Source of the DNA: Candidatus Tepidifontimicrobium thermophilum
GTDB taxonomy: Bacteria > Sysuimicrobiota > Sysuimicrobiia > Sysuimicrobiales > Sysuimicrobiaceae
DNA length: 64,000 bases
Assembly: GCA_031296405.1 (NCBI GenBank)
Contig: JAVKKH010000005.1
Location: 1 to 64,000 of the forward strand
Reading direction: 5' to 3'
Shown: in pieces, positions 51,950 to 61,024 of the stretch
Position numbering within the stretch: the stretch's first letter is position 1
How the letters are laid out: the number at the start of each line of letters is the position of its first letter
Made by a program: the position numbers and the translations under genes
The notes under the pieces: generated by a model
The model's database searches: none
The model's input: the letters and a program-made list of their open reading frames with translations, nothing else
What the model was told of the DNA's origin: nothing

Positions 51950-52803
51950 CGGGCGAACAGCCCCTGAGGCCGCACCAACAGGACGGCGGCCATGATGGCG
52001 AAGATGAAGAACAGCTCGAACTCGGGGAACCACAGGGTGCCGTAGCTGGACAGCACCCCGACCAGCAGGGAGCCCGCAAACGCGCCCCGCAGGTTGCCCA
52101 GTCCGCCGATCACGGTGATGATGAAGGCCTGCACGATCATGGCGGCGCCGATCCCAGGAGCTACCGGCCGCACCGGGGTGGAAAGAGCCCCACCCAGGGC
52201 CGCGAGGGCCGAGCCGAGCATGAAGACCGAGGAGAACACGGTGGGAGTCCGGATCCCCAGGGCCGCGGCCATCTCCCGGTCGGAGGCCGTGGCCCGTACC
52301 GCCCGACCCCACCAGGTACGGTCGAACAACCACCAGAGCCCCACGCCCACCGACAACCCCACCGCGATCAGGAAGAGGTTGTAAAAGGGGTACGGCCGGC
52401 CGAAGAGGCTCACGCTCCCCTGCAGCCACCCGGGGATGGGCGGGATTCGGAACACCCCGCCCCACACCAGCTTCGCGAGGTCGTCCAGGAACAGCACCAG
52501 CCCAAAAGTCAGGAGAAGCTGGTAGCTGGGGTCTAGCCCGTACAGGGGCCGCAGTAAGCCCCGCTCCACCCCGGCCCCCACGAGCGCCACCACCGCCATG
52601 CTGCCCAGCACCGCCAGCCCGAAGGGGACCCCCGCGAGGCCGTACAGGGTGTAGCCGAGGTAGGCGCCCAGCATGAACAGGCTGCCGTGGGCGAAGTTCA
52701 GCACGCCCAGAACCCCGAAGATGATGGTGAGGCCGGCGGAGACCAGCCACAGGTACATGGCGGAGCTCAGCCCGATCAGGCCCTGGTAGGCGAAGACCTC
52801 CAT
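51946..52803 (-). CDS. livH: Branched-chain-type ABC importer permease LivH
   Basis: 285 residues, eight helices. Motifs 'GLTIIFGVLGVLNFAHGSLF', 'GRAVRATASDREMAAALGI' and 'IITVIGGLGNLRGAFAGSLL' match LivH. It partners LivM, LivG and LivF. Confidence 0.92.
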   Translation of the reverse strand: MEVFAYQGLIGLSSAMYLWLVSAGLTIIFGVLGVLNFAHGSLFMLGAYLGYTLYGLAGVPFGLAVLGSMAVVALVGAGVERGLLRPLYGLDPSYQLLLTFGLVLFLDDLAKLVWGGVFRIPPIPGWLQGSVSLFGRPYPFYNLFLIAVGLSVGVGLWWLFDRTWWGRAVRATASDREMAAALGIRTPTVFSSVFMLGSALAALGGALSTPVRPVAPGIGAAMIVQAFIITVIGGLGNLRGAFAGSLLVGVLSSYGTLWFPEFELFFIFAIMAAVLLVRPQGLFAR

Positions 52804-52822
52804 GCCCCACCTGGGGCGGCGG

Positions 52823-54082
52823 CTACTTGCTCAGCTCCAGGGGCCGGAAGGGCGGCCACCGCCAGTAGTCCTTGGGGTCGAACACCTTCAGTTCCCCCAG
52901 CACCGCGATGGGGTAGCGCGGGTCCCACACCACCTTCCCCGCGGGCACCGCGTAAACGAACTGGTGGTCCTCTGACCGGAACACCCGCAGGCCTGCAGGG
53001 GTCTCAACCCGCATCCCCTGCAGGGCCGCGATCACCCGGTCCGTCTGCAGGCTGCGGGCCTTCTCCACCGCCGCCTTGGTGATGTACACGGCGGAGTAGG
53101 TGGTCTCCGCGGAGTAGTTCGGCATGCGGTTCCACCGCTTGGCGAAGCGGCTCACGAACGACCGGTTCGTCTCCGTGTTGGGCCAGTTGTGGATGTACCG
53201 GGCGGTGGCGTACAGCTTGCCCTGAAAGCGGCCCTCCCGCACCTCCTGGGAGATCCCCTCCAGCACGTCCACGGAGCCGCCCATGGCCTGGAACCACACC
53301 TTGATCCGGTCGAACACTCCCTGCAGCAACGCCTGCCGGAGCAGGGTGACCGCTTCACCCGCCCACGGCGTGGCGATGATGCCGTCCGGGTTCGTGGCCA
53401 TGACCGCCGCGATGTGGGGCGAGAAGTCCGTGGTCAGGAACGGCGCCCACGCGGCGCCCACGAACTCCACGTCGGGCCGCAACCGGCGCATCTGTTCCCG
53501 GAAGATGGCCCAGGTCGCGTAGCCGTACTCGTAGTCGGCCCCGATGGTGGCCCACCGGCGGACGTCCCGGCGGTCGCGGAACAGCCACGCGGCCACTGCG
53601 TCCTGGTACACGGGCGCACTCACCCGCACGATCTGCTTGATCTTCTGCTGGGCCACCAGCTCCTCCGTCAGGCGGTGGGTGGCCGCGTGGGTGAAGAACT
53701 GGATCCGGTCGAGCTCCCGCAGCACCGGGCCCAGCGCCATGGCCACCCCGCTGCTGTCGGTCCCGTAGAGGAAGTGCGCGCCCCACTCCGTCACCAAAAA
53801 CCGGGCGTTCCGCACACCGACCGCCGGCCGGTTCTCGTCGTCCATGAATCGCATCTCCAGTCGGCAGCCGAGGATCCCTCCCGCGGCGTTGATCTCCTCC
53901 ACCGCCAGTTGGGCCCCCATCTCGATCTGGCGCCCGTAGTCCGCGTGGGGACCGGACGCCACACCCTGCACCCCGAGCTTGATGGCGGGCACGCCAAGAG
54001 CACAGGCGGCCGGGCCCGCGGCACTCCAGGAGGCCCCGAACAGCAGACCCACCCCGACCAAGACGACCCACACCGTCCGCAT
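52823..54082 (-). CDS. livK: Periplasmic substrate-binding protein of the liv operon
   Basis: 419 residues from the ATG after GGGGGGTCGAGC. Signal peptide (TVWVVLVGVGLLFGASWSAA). Type I periplasmic binding fold: 'IKLGVQGVASGPHADYGRQI', 'GAQLAVEEINAAGGILGCRL', 'YGYATWAIFREQMRRLRPDV' and 'YSAETTYSAVYITKAAVEKA'. The ligand pocket is not obviously that of leucine-binding proteins. The neighbouring CoA ligase favours an organic acid or aromatic ligand. First gene of the operon. Confidence 0.88.
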   Translation of the reverse strand: MRTVWVVLVGVGLLFGASWSAAGPAACALGVPAIKLGVQGVASGPHADYGRQIEMGAQLAVEEINAAGGILGCRLEMRFMDDENRPAVGVRNARFLVTEWGAHFLYGTDSSGVAMALGPVLRELDRIQFFTHAATHRLTEELVAQQKIKQIVRVSAPVYQDAVAAWLFRDRRDVRRWATIGADYEYGYATWAIFREQMRRLRPDVEFVGAAWAPFLTTDFSPHIAAVMATNPDGIIATPWAGEAVTLLRQALLQGVFDRIKVWFQAMGGSVDVLEGISQEVREGRFQGKLYATARYIHNWPNTETNRSFVSRFAKRWNRMPNYSAETTYSAVYITKAAVEKARSLQTDRVIAALQGMRVETPAGLRVFRSEDHQFVYAVPAGKVVWDPRYPIAVLGELKVFDPKDYWRWPPFRPLELSK

Positions 54083-54167
54083 GCTCGACCCCCCTTTCCG
54101 GTTCTGCCCGCTGTTTCGCGATCCGGGCGAGCGGTTCCTCCCGCACGCCAGCCCGCTCTGCGGGATC

Positions 54168-55430
54168 CTACGGGTAGATCCCGCGGGTGTAGAGGGCGTC
54201 CGACACCCGCTCGATGGCGCGGACCAGGGCGGCCGTCCGCAGATCCACCCCGCGCTCCTGGGCCGTGCGCCACACGTCGCGGAAGCTGCGGACCAGTAGC
54301 CGTTCCAGCCGCTCGCGCACTTCCTCCTCCGTCCAGAAGAACGCCTGCAGGTCCTGCACCCACTCGAAGTACGAGACGATGACCCCGCCGGAGTTCGCCA
54401 CGATGTCGGGCACCACCAGGACGCCGCGACGCTGGAGGCGATCGTCCGCCTCCGGGGTGGTGGGACCGTTCGCACCCTCGATGACCAGCTTCGCCTGAAC
54501 CCGGTCAGCGTTCTCCGCGGTGATCTGTCCCTCCAGGGCGGCAGGAACCAGGATGTCGCACGGCAACTCCAGCAGCTCCTTGCCGGAGATCCGGGCTGCC
54601 TGCGGGAAGTCGGCCACCGTCCCGGTAGCCCGCTTGTGCTGCAACAGCGCCTGGGGGTCCAGCCCCCGGGGGTCGTGCACCCCGCCCCCCGAGTCGCTCA
54701 CGGCCACCACCACCGCGCCCATACGGTGCAGGGTGAGGGCCGCCACGGAGCCCACGTTCCCGAACCCCTGGACTGCCACCCGCGCACCCTCCAGGGAAAA
54801 TCCCAGGGTCCGGGCCGCCTCCCGCGCCACCAGGGCACAGCCCAGACCGGTTGCCTCTTCCCGGCCTACGGACCCGCCCACGGACACGGGCTTGCCGGTC
54901 ACCACCGCGGGCACGGAGTACCCCCGGTGCATGCTGTAGGTGTCCATGATCCACGCCATCACCTGCGGGTTGGTGCCCACGTCCGGGGCGGGGATGTCGC
55001 TCTCGGGCCCCATCAACACGCTGATCTCCGTGGCGTACCGACGCGTGAGCCTCTCGAGCTCGCCCGGGGACAGCTGCTTGGGGTCGCACACCACCCCGCC
55101 CTTGGCCCCTCCATAGGGCAGGCCCGCGATGGCGCACTTCCACGTCATCCACATGGCCAGCGCCCTCACCTCGTTCAGGGTGACGCTCGGGTGGTACCGG
55201 ATACCGCCCTTGGTGGGCCCCAAGACGGTGCTGTGGTGCACCCGGTAGCCCGTGAAAATTCGGACTGAGCCGTCGTCCATCTTGACCGGGAAGTTCACGG
55301 TGAGCTCGCGTTTGGGGTACGCGAGGAACTCCCGGATGCCTCGCTTGAGCGGCACGTAGCGCGCCGCCCGGTGGAACTGCTCCAGGGCCATCTCCCACGG
55401 GTCCGAAATGGTGACCGCCGGCTGAGCCAT
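54168..55430 (-). CDS. gdhA: Glutamate dehydrogenase (Glu/Leu/Phe/Val family)
   Basis: 420 residues, ATG after GGAGGAGGGACGCAC. Motifs: '[20 protein letters not shown]', '[20 protein letters not shown]' with the catalytic Lys, '[20 protein letters not shown]', the NAD(P) fold '[20 protein letters not shown]', '[18 protein letters not shown]' and '[20 protein letters not shown]'. Length and motifs fit the hexameric small-subunit class of thermophiles and Gram-positives. It links ammonia and 2-oxoglutarate. With glutamine synthetase in the same window it completes ammonia assimilation, although the two are not in one operon. Confidence 0.93.
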   Translation of the reverse strand: MAQPAVTISDPWEMALEQFHRAARYVPLKRGIREFLAYPKRELTVNFPVKMDDGSVRIFTGYRVHHSTVLGPTKGGIRYHPSVTLNEVRALAMWMTWKCAIAGLPYGGAKGGVVCDPKQLSPGELERLTRRYATEISVLMGPESDIPAPDVGTNPQVMAWIMDTYSMHRGYSVPAVVTGKPVSVGGSVGREEATGLGCALVAREAARTLGFSLEGARVAVQGFGNVGSVAALTLHRMGAVVVAVSDSGGGVHDPRGLDPQALLQHKRATGTVADFPQAARISGKELLELPCDILVPAALEGQITAENADRVQAKLVIEGANGPTTPEADDRLQRRGVLVVPDIVANSGGVIVSYFEWVQDLQAFFWTEEEVRERLERLLVRSFRDVWRTAQERGVDLRTAALVRAIERVSDALYTRGIYP

Positions 55431-55581
55431 GTGCGTCCCTCCTCCGCAACGCTCTTTCTCAGGCTAGCACCTATCGCACGCACGGCGGGATCCGTTCGCG
55501 ACCGTACCCGATCAACCCCCGCTCCGCTTCGGCCGTCCATCCTTCACGGAAGCAACCTGACACGCCACAGGAGGTGGGACG

Positions 55582-55998
55582 GTGGCAGGCAAGCTCGTCA
55601 CGTTGCTGTCAGCCGTGGCGCTGGGGGCCGCCCTGGCAGGGGTCGTCCCCGCATCGGTGCAGGCCGCCCCGGCCATGCCGGAGCGCTCGGCCTGCTGGGA
55701 CCCCGCGGTGCGGGCGCAGTTCGAGACGGTGTACGACCGCCACCGCATCGCCTTACGGAACGCCCGCAACCGCGTGGAGGACGAACGGTACGCGTTGCGC
55801 CGGCTCCTCACCTCCGCCCAGGCGACCCGCGCCCAGGTGGAGGCGCAGGCGGGGAGGCTGGGCGAGGCGCTCGCGGCGCTAGCGCGCGCTCGGGCAGCGT
55901 TCCTCTGGGACCTGCGGGAGGCGCTGCCCGCGGACCGGCGCGAGGCCCTCATGCGCTGCTTCGTACGACCGGGCTTCGGCCCCCGTTGGCGGCGGTAG
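55582..55998 (+). CDS. Small exported helical protein, Spy/CpxP-like in layout
   Basis: 138 residues, GTG behind GGAGGTGGGACG. Signal peptide (LVTLLSAVALGAALAGVVPA, cleavage near VQAAPA). The mature part is one long charged helical region (RHRIALRNARNRVEDERYAL, VEAQAGRLGEALAALARARA) with a Cys at each end (SACWD and MRCFV) that could form a disulfide. It resembles periplasmic Spy/heavy-metal-sensor proteins in size and composition but lacks a clear LTxxQ motif. Divergent from gdhA. Confidence 0.6.
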   Translation: MAGKLVTLLSAVALGAALAGVVPASVQAAPAMPERSACWDPAVRAQFETVYDRHRIALRNARNRVEDERYALRRLLTSAQATRAQVEAQAGRLGEALAALARARAAFLWDLREALPADRREALMRCFVRPGFGPRWRR

Positions 55999-56060
55999 GC
56001 CGACCGCCTCCCGCGGCACACGCGGGGCGCCGCCTGCCGCCACCGAGGCGGAGGCGCGGG

Positions 56061-56663
56061 TCAGGCATCGCCTCCACGCGCGCCCGTGACCCGCGCCCAG
56101 TCCTCGGGCGTGTCTACGTCCACCGCCGCCTCTGGCACCGGGACGAGGACCGCCTCGTCCCGGTGCCGGTCGATCACTCCCCTGGCACCCACGTCTCCTG
56201 TGAGAGCCAGCAGCTCCGGGAACAACTGGCGGCTGAACACCGCGGGGACCCCGACCGTCCCCGCGTAGGACGCGGCTACCACGGGCGCGCCCGTCCTCCG
56301 GTACGCCTCGACGAGCCTGCGCAGGTGTTGAGCGGTGACCGCGGGCTGGTCCGCCAGGACCACGAGGACCGCAGGAGCGTCCCGCACCGCCCGCAGGCCA
56401 CAACGGAGAGAGCTGGCGATCCCTTCGGCGTAGCCCGGGTTTGCCACCACCTCTACGGGCAGGCCACCCAGCTCCGCCCGCATGCGGTCTGGATCAGGCC
56501 CCACCACCACGACCACCTGGCGACAGGCGGCGGTCGCCGCCTCCGCCGCCCGGCGCAGAAGACTCACCCCGCTCCACCGGAGAAGCAACTTGGCCTGGCC
56601 CATGCGCCGGCTGGCGCCCGCCGCCAGCACCACTCCGGCCACCACGGGGTCAGGCTCCGCCAC
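56061..56663 (-). CDS. mocA: MocA/MobA-like molybdenum cofactor nucleotidyltransferase
   Basis: About 200 residues from GTG, 10 bp after xdhC. 'VAGVVLAAGASRRMGQAKLL' is the NTP-binding signature. 'VVANPGYAEGIASSLRCGL' and 'VLVVLADQPAVTAQHLRRLV' are typical of MocA, which adds CMP to molybdopterin for xanthine/CO-dehydrogenase-type enzymes. The operon context supports MocA over MobA. Confidence 0.82.
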   Translation of the reverse strand: MAEPDPVVAGVVLAAGASRRMGQAKLLLRWSGVSLLRRAAEAATAACRQVVVVVGPDPDRMRAELGGLPVEVVANPGYAEGIASSLRCGLRAVRDAPAVLVVLADQPAVTAQHLRRLVEAYRRTGAPVVAASYAGTVGVPAVFSRQLFPELLALTGDVGARGVIDRHRDEAVLVPVPEAAVDVDTPEDWARVTGARGGDA

Positions 56664-56673
56664 GGGGGACGCG

Positions 56674-57798
56674 TCAACCGGACGCCGGCACCGCCTCGTG
56701 GATCCTGGCGGGCCGATCCCGCAGGAACCCACCCGAGCGCCCGTTCCGTGCCGCTAGGATCTCCGCGAGAATGGCCAGCGCGATCTGCTCGGGTCCCTCG
56801 GCCCCGATATCTAGGCCCACGGGGGTGAACAGCCGCTGCCGCTGCTCCGCCGACGGCACCACCCCGGACTCCGCCAGCTCCTGCAGGATCTTCTGCGTGC
56901 GCTGCCGGGGGCCCAGCACGCCCACGTACGCAGGGAAACTGTGGTACGTCAGGAAGGACCGCAGGAGGTCCCGGTCGTGGAGGTAGTTGTGGGTCATGAT
57001 CACCACGAACGTCCGGCCGTCTGGCCGGACCGCCTGTGCGGCGAGGGGGAACTCGGTGTGCAAGAACCCGTGCGCCTGCGGGAACCGCTCCCGGGTGAGG
57101 AACTTCTCCCGCCGGTCCACCACGACGGGACGGAGGCCCAGCTCTGCAGCGAAGTGCACCACGGGGATGGCATCGTGCCCGGCGCCACACACCACCAGCC
57201 GCGGCGGAGGCAGGATGGGCTCCGCGAACAGCTCGTAGGCGTCCGCGGCCGCCCGACACGGACGCTCGGAGGACAGGGCCTGCTGTCCGAGTTCCAGCGC
57301 GGCCGCGTCCAGGTCTGGCCGGCCCAGGCTTCCGGTCACCCGTCGGGACTCCTCCACCACCACCCTCCGGCCCAGCAGATCTGCCGCCTCGGGCCCCACC
57401 ACGCTGACCACCGCCAACGGTACCTCCTGCTCCACCGCGCGCGCCAGGTAACTCTCGGGGGACGGCTGCACAACCCCCACCTTCTCCAGCAGCACGTCGA
57501 TGACCCCGTTGCACCCGAGCCCAAGACCCCACACCGCCTCGTCGTCGGCGGTAAGGTCGTAGTGCAGCAGCCGGGCCCGCCCGTCCCGCAACACCTCCTC
57601 GGCCACCACCTGGATGTCACCTTCCAGGCAGCCGCCGGACACCGACCCCACGGTGCGGCCGGAGGCCAGGATCAGCAGACGTGCACCCTCACGCCGGTAG
57701 GTGGAGCCCCGCACCCCCACCACCGTGGCCAGCGCCGCCTCTTCGTCACGGGTGCGGGCATCCCGCAGACCCGCCAGAATGTCCAACAGCTCCCGCAT
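56674..57798 (-). CDS. xdhC: XdhC/CoxF-family molybdo-hydroxylase maturation protein
   Basis: 374 residues. N-terminal XdhC/CoxI domain ('ALATVVGVRGSTYRREGARL', 'TVGSVSGGCLEGDIQVVAEE', 'WGLGLGCNGVIDVLLE') and C-terminal Rossmann domain ('RLVVCGAGHDAIPVVHFAAE', 'VVIMTHNYLHDRDLL', 'YVGVLGPRQRTQKILQEL'). It binds Mo-cofactor, promotes its sulfuration and delivers it to the apo-enzyme. Located between coxE and mocA. Confidence 0.88.
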   Translation of the reverse strand: MRELLDILAGLRDARTRDEEAALATVVGVRGSTYRREGARLLILASGRTVGSVSGGCLEGDIQVVAEEVLRDGRARLLHYDLTADDEAVWGLGLGCNGVIDVLLEKVGVVQPSPESYLARAVEQEVPLAVVSVVGPEAADLLGRRVVVEESRRVTGSLGRPDLDAAALELGQQALSSERPCRAAADAYELFAEPILPPPRLVVCGAGHDAIPVVHFAAELGLRPVVVDRREKFLTRERFPQAHGFLHTEFPLAAQAVRPDGRTFVVIMTHNYLHDRDLLRSFLTYHSFPAYVGVLGPRQRTQKILQELAESGVVPSAEQRQRLFTPVGLDIGAEGPEQIALAILAEILAARNGRSGGFLRDRPARIHEAVPASG

Positions 57799-57802
57799 AC
57801 GC

Positions 57803-58948
57803 CTACCTCCTCGGCCGCCCCACCCTCCCCCGGGCCAGCACCCGCTCCAGCTCCCGCAGGCTGTCCGCGTTGTGGGCCGAAGCGAACACGTGGACGTACG
57901 GCAGCGCAGCCTGCATCCCCCGGGTGAGGGGCTGGTAGCCGGGGCTGCCCAGCAACGGGTTGAGCCAGATGACCCGAGCCGCCCGCGAGCGGATCTCCTG
58001 CATGGCCCTGCGCAGGACCTCTACCTCTCCCGTATCCCACCCGTCACTGACGATGAGCACCACGGTGTGCCGGTCCAGGAGTCCCCCGTAGCGGTCCAAG
58101 AACTGCCGCAGGCTGCTGCCGATCTTGGTCCCCCCAGACCAGTTGGGCACCCTCTGGCTAAGCCGGTCCAGGGCAGCTCGTAGAGAGCGGGTTCGCAGTT
58201 CCTCGGTGACCCGGGTCAGGGACGTACTGAACACGAAGGACTCCACCCGCCCCAGGGCGTCCTGCAGGGCGTACACGAACTGGATGAGGAACCGGCTGTA
58301 GACGTCCATGGACCCGGACACGTCGCACAGCAGGACGACCCGGTGCTTGCGGACCTTCCGGCGTTGGAACGCGAGCCCGGGGAACTCCCCGCCCCAGCGC
58401 AGGTGCAGCCGGAGGGTCCGGCGCATGTCCAGCAAGTGACTGCGCCGCGCCCGGCGCCGGCGCCGACTCCACCGCGTTGCGATGCGCCGCGCGATGGCCA
58501 CCACCAGACGGGCGATCACGTCCAGCTCGTCCTCCCGGAAGCTGGAGAAGTCCTTGCGGCTCAGCACCTCCACCGGGCTGTAGCCGGGCAGCTCCTGCTC
58601 CCCCTCCGTAGCCTCCTCCGCCCAGCGCCGCAACGAGGGGGTGCCCAGGCTGGCGGCCTCGGCCACGGCCTGCGGCTCCGGCCGGTCCTCCTGCCCCTCC
58701 GACCGTTGAGCCAACCCGGTCTGCCAGTACGCGACGAACAGGGCGTCGAACACCCCTAGGTCCTCCCGGCGGTGCGGTAGGGTGGTGCGCAGGGCCAGGC
58801 GGAAGGCTTCCCGATCCAGGACGTTGACCGCCCGCAGAGCCCGCAGGGCGTCCGCGGTCTCCGCGGGCCCGCAGAGAACCCCCCGGGCCCGAAGCCGGCG
58901 GCTGAACTCCACCACGTGCTCCGTGAGGCTCCCGAAGTCCGGCCGCAT
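57803..58948 (-). CDS. coxE: CoxE-like VWA-domain protein
   Basis: 381 residues from ATG, 14 bp after the MoxR gene; the frame is open further upstream but that part mirrors the MoxR gene. Helical N-terminal half with 'SRKDFSSFREDELDVIARLV', an Arg-rich stretch 'SRRRRRARRSHLLDMRRTLR', then a VWA domain with the MIDAS motif 'HRVVLLCDVSGSMDVYSRFL' and 'GTKIGSSLRQFLDRYGGLLD'. CoxE works with the AAA+ protein CoxD to insert or remodel the active-site metal/sulfur of CO dehydrogenase. Confidence 0.88.
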   Translation of the reverse strand: MRPDFGSLTEHVVEFSRRLRARGVLCGPAETADALRALRAVNVLDREAFRLALRTTLPHRREDLGVFDALFVAYWQTGLAQRSEGQEDRPEPQAVAEAASLGTPSLRRWAEEATEGEQELPGYSPVEVLSRKDFSSFREDELDVIARLVVAIARRIATRWSRRRRRARRSHLLDMRRTLRLHLRWGGEFPGLAFQRRKVRKHRVVLLCDVSGSMDVYSRFLIQFVYALQDALGRVESFVFSTSLTRVTEELRTRSLRAALDRLSQRVPNWSGGTKIGSSLRQFLDRYGGLLDRHTVVLIVSDGWDTGEVEVLRRAMQEIRSRAARVIWLNPLLGSPGYQPLTRGMQAALPYVHVFASAHNADSLRELERVLARGRVGRPRR

Positions 58949-58962
58949 CAGCCCCCGGCCCG

Positions 58963-59931
58963 CTACCCCCTCGCCAGCCGCTCCAAACGGTCCAGGGCGG
59001 CCTGCAGGGACTGACCGTCCCGTTGCGCGTCTGCGATGACGGCCAGCACCCGATCCAGCCACGGGCCCCGGGCCACCCGCTGGTCCTCGTGGTGTTTGAA
59101 CAGGCATCCCAGGGTGCGCTCCACCGCTTCCCGGTCCAGGTGGTCCCGGTGCAGGCGGAGGAGAGCCGCACTCCAGTCCAACGTCTCCGCCACCCCGGGC
59201 ACCTTCTGCAGGTCCAGCGCCCGCACCGCGTGCAGGAACGCCGCGATCTGCTCCGCCAGCTGCCGCGAGATCCCCGGGACCTTGCGGAGCACGATGGCCA
59301 GCTCCTTCTCGAAGCTGGGATAGTCGATCCACAGGTACAGGCAGCGCCGGCGCAGGGCGTCGGATAGCTCCCGGGTCCGGTTGCTGGTCAGGACCACGTA
59401 GGGAACGTGCTGGGCGCGGATGGTACCGATCTCGGGGATGGTAATCTGCCAGTCGCTCAGCAACTCCAGGAGGAACGCCTCAAATTCCTCGTCCACCCGG
59501 TCGATCTCGTCCACCAGGAGGACCGGCGCCCGTGGGTGCGTGATCGCCTGCAGGAGGGGACGCCGCAGGAGGAACGGCTCGGAGAAGATGGTCTGCTCCT
59601 TTTCCTCCGGAGTCCGGCCGCTCCCCTCCTCCAGGCGGATCCGGAGCATCTGCTTCTGGTAGTTCCACTCGTACAGGGCTGTGTTGACATCCAGCCCCTC
59701 GTAGCACTGCAGCCGGATGAGGTCCGTGTCCAGAGCGCGGGCCATGACCTTGGCGATCTCCGTCTTGCCCACGCCGGCGGCACCCTCCACCAGGAGGGGC
59801 TTGTGCAGCTCGACGGACAGGTAGATGGCGGTGGCAATCTCCCGGTCCGCGATGTAGCCTTCCTGCGCGAGCGCCGCCAGGATCTGCTCGACGTCACCCA
59901 GGGTGGGGCGCGACACGCTCCGGTCTCCCAT
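58963..59931 (-). CDS. coxD: MoxR-family AAA+ ATPase, CoxD-like
   Basis: 322 residues. Walker A 'LVEGAAGVGKTEIAKVMARA', Walker B 'PVLLVDEIDRVDEEFEAFLL', sensor 1 'YVVLTSNRTRELSDALRRRC'. The 'RLQCYEGLDVNTALYEWNYQ' segment is typical of CoxD-type MoxR ATPases. Start ATG; a TAGAAT box (59938-59943 on the opposite strand) lies 6 bp ahead of it, so the message is probably leaderless. First gene of the cox-type maturation operon. Confidence 0.9.
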   Translation of the reverse strand: MGDRSVSRPTLGDVEQILAALAQEGYIADREIATAIYLSVELHKPLLVEGAAGVGKTEIAKVMARALDTDLIRLQCYEGLDVNTALYEWNYQKQMLRIRLEEGSGRTPEEKEQTIFSEPFLLRRPLLQAITHPRAPVLLVDEIDRVDEEFEAFLLELLSDWQITIPEIGTIRAQHVPYVVLTSNRTRELSDALRRRCLYLWIDYPSFEKELAIVLRKVPGISRQLAEQIAAFLHAVRALDLQKVPGVAETLDWSAALLRLHRDHLDREAVERTLGCLFKHHEDQRVARGPWLDRVLAVIADAQRDGQSLQAALDRLERLARG

Positions 59932-59979
59932 GTCCGTATTCTACACAACGCCGCCGCGCGCCTCGGACTTCCCAACGGC

Positions 59980-60990
59980 TCAGCGGCGCCGGAACAGCGG
60001 GGCCCACTCCTCCCGAGCCCGTCGATAGGTCTCCTCGTCGTAGTCCTCCATGACCGTCACCCGCAGCCGGTCTGCGTCGCGGATGGGCGGGTAGATGCCG
60101 GGCAGGAGGACGAACTCCCCGGCCTGGGCCAGGGCCAGGAGCGCCGCCCGGGACATGAGGGTGTCCACGAACAGGCGAGCGGCCTGGGGGTGCGGGGCGC
60201 GGGTCCCTACAGCCGCGTGGTGCGCCTCCGCCAGCATGGGGTCCAGACGCACGTAGTCGATGGGGGCACCCTGTCGGCCAAAGAGGTGGACGTACGACAG
60301 GAGAGCGATACCCAGGGCGTACTCGCCCGCCACCACCTTGCTGGGGATGGTCAGGATGGACTCCTCCAGACCGCCCGCCTGGGCCGCCAGCCGCTCCACG
60401 AACCCCCTCCACTCGGCCCGCAGCACCCGACGCAGGTTGAGCAGCCACTGAGCGCTGCCCAGGTTCAGGGTGGGGTCCGCTAGGACCAGACGGCCCCGCC
60501 ACCGCGGGTCCAACAGGTCCCCGTACGTCCGGGGGGCTTCCGAAGCCCGCACCAGCCGCGGGTTGTACAGCGCGGTGTACAGGTTCAGACGGTACGGCGG
60601 GGACAGGACCCCGTCCCGATCCCGCGCGGCTGCGGGAAAGGGCTCGTACGCGGGCGAGGTGTACGGCGCGAAGAGGCCCTGCTGTTTGAGGATGCGCATC
60701 ACGGGGCTGGGCGCGATGACCACGTCAAACAGGGCCCGACCGGCCCGGGACTCCGCCAGCGCCCGGTCTACCAGACGATCGGGCGGAGCCCGCCAGTACT
60801 CCACCGGGACCCCGTACCGCCCCTCGTAGATCTTGGCCAGGACCTCGAAGTTGTCCGCGGGCATGGTGCCGTACACCACCACCCGCCCCTCCCGCCGGGC
60901 GACGGGGACACGCGGGTCCCCCTGCCCGAATCCCGGCAGGGCCCCTACCAACACCACCAGTACGGTCAGAACCGTCCCGAGCCGTCTCAC
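59980..60990 (-). CDS. Orphan periplasmic solute-binding protein (iron/ family 1 type)
   Basis: 336 residues with signal peptide (LGTVLTVLVVLVGALPGFGQ). Type II binding fold: 'REGRVVVYGTMPADNFEVLA', 'YEGRYGVPVEYWRAPPDRLV', 'ALFDVVIAPSPVMRILKQQG', 'PPYRLNLYTALYNPRLVRAS', 'DPRWRGRLVLADPTLNLGS' and 'AARLFVDTLMSRAALLAL'. This pattern fits Fe3+/thiamine/phosphonate-type binding proteins. No permease or ATPase lies next to it. Its neighbours, glutamine synthetase and coxD, give no substrate hint; molybdate or iron uptake for the Cox enzyme is only a guess. Confidence 0.8.
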   Translation of the reverse strand: MRRLGTVLTVLVVLVGALPGFGQGDPRVPVARREGRVVVYGTMPADNFEVLAKIYEGRYGVPVEYWRAPPDRLVDRALAESRAGRALFDVVIAPSPVMRILKQQGLFAPYTSPAYEPFPAAARDRDGVLSPPYRLNLYTALYNPRLVRASEAPRTYGDLLDPRWRGRLVLADPTLNLGSAQWLLNLRRVLRAEWRGFVERLAAQAGGLEESILTIPSKVVAGEYALGIALLSYVHLFGRQGAPIDYVRLDPMLAEAHHAAVGTRAPHPQAARLFVDTLMSRAALLALAQAGEFVLLPGIYPPIRDADRLRVTVMEDYDEETYRRAREEWAPLFRRR

Positions 60991-61024
60991 AGCCCCCCCG
61001 CTCGGCGCTGCGGCGGGTCCAAAT

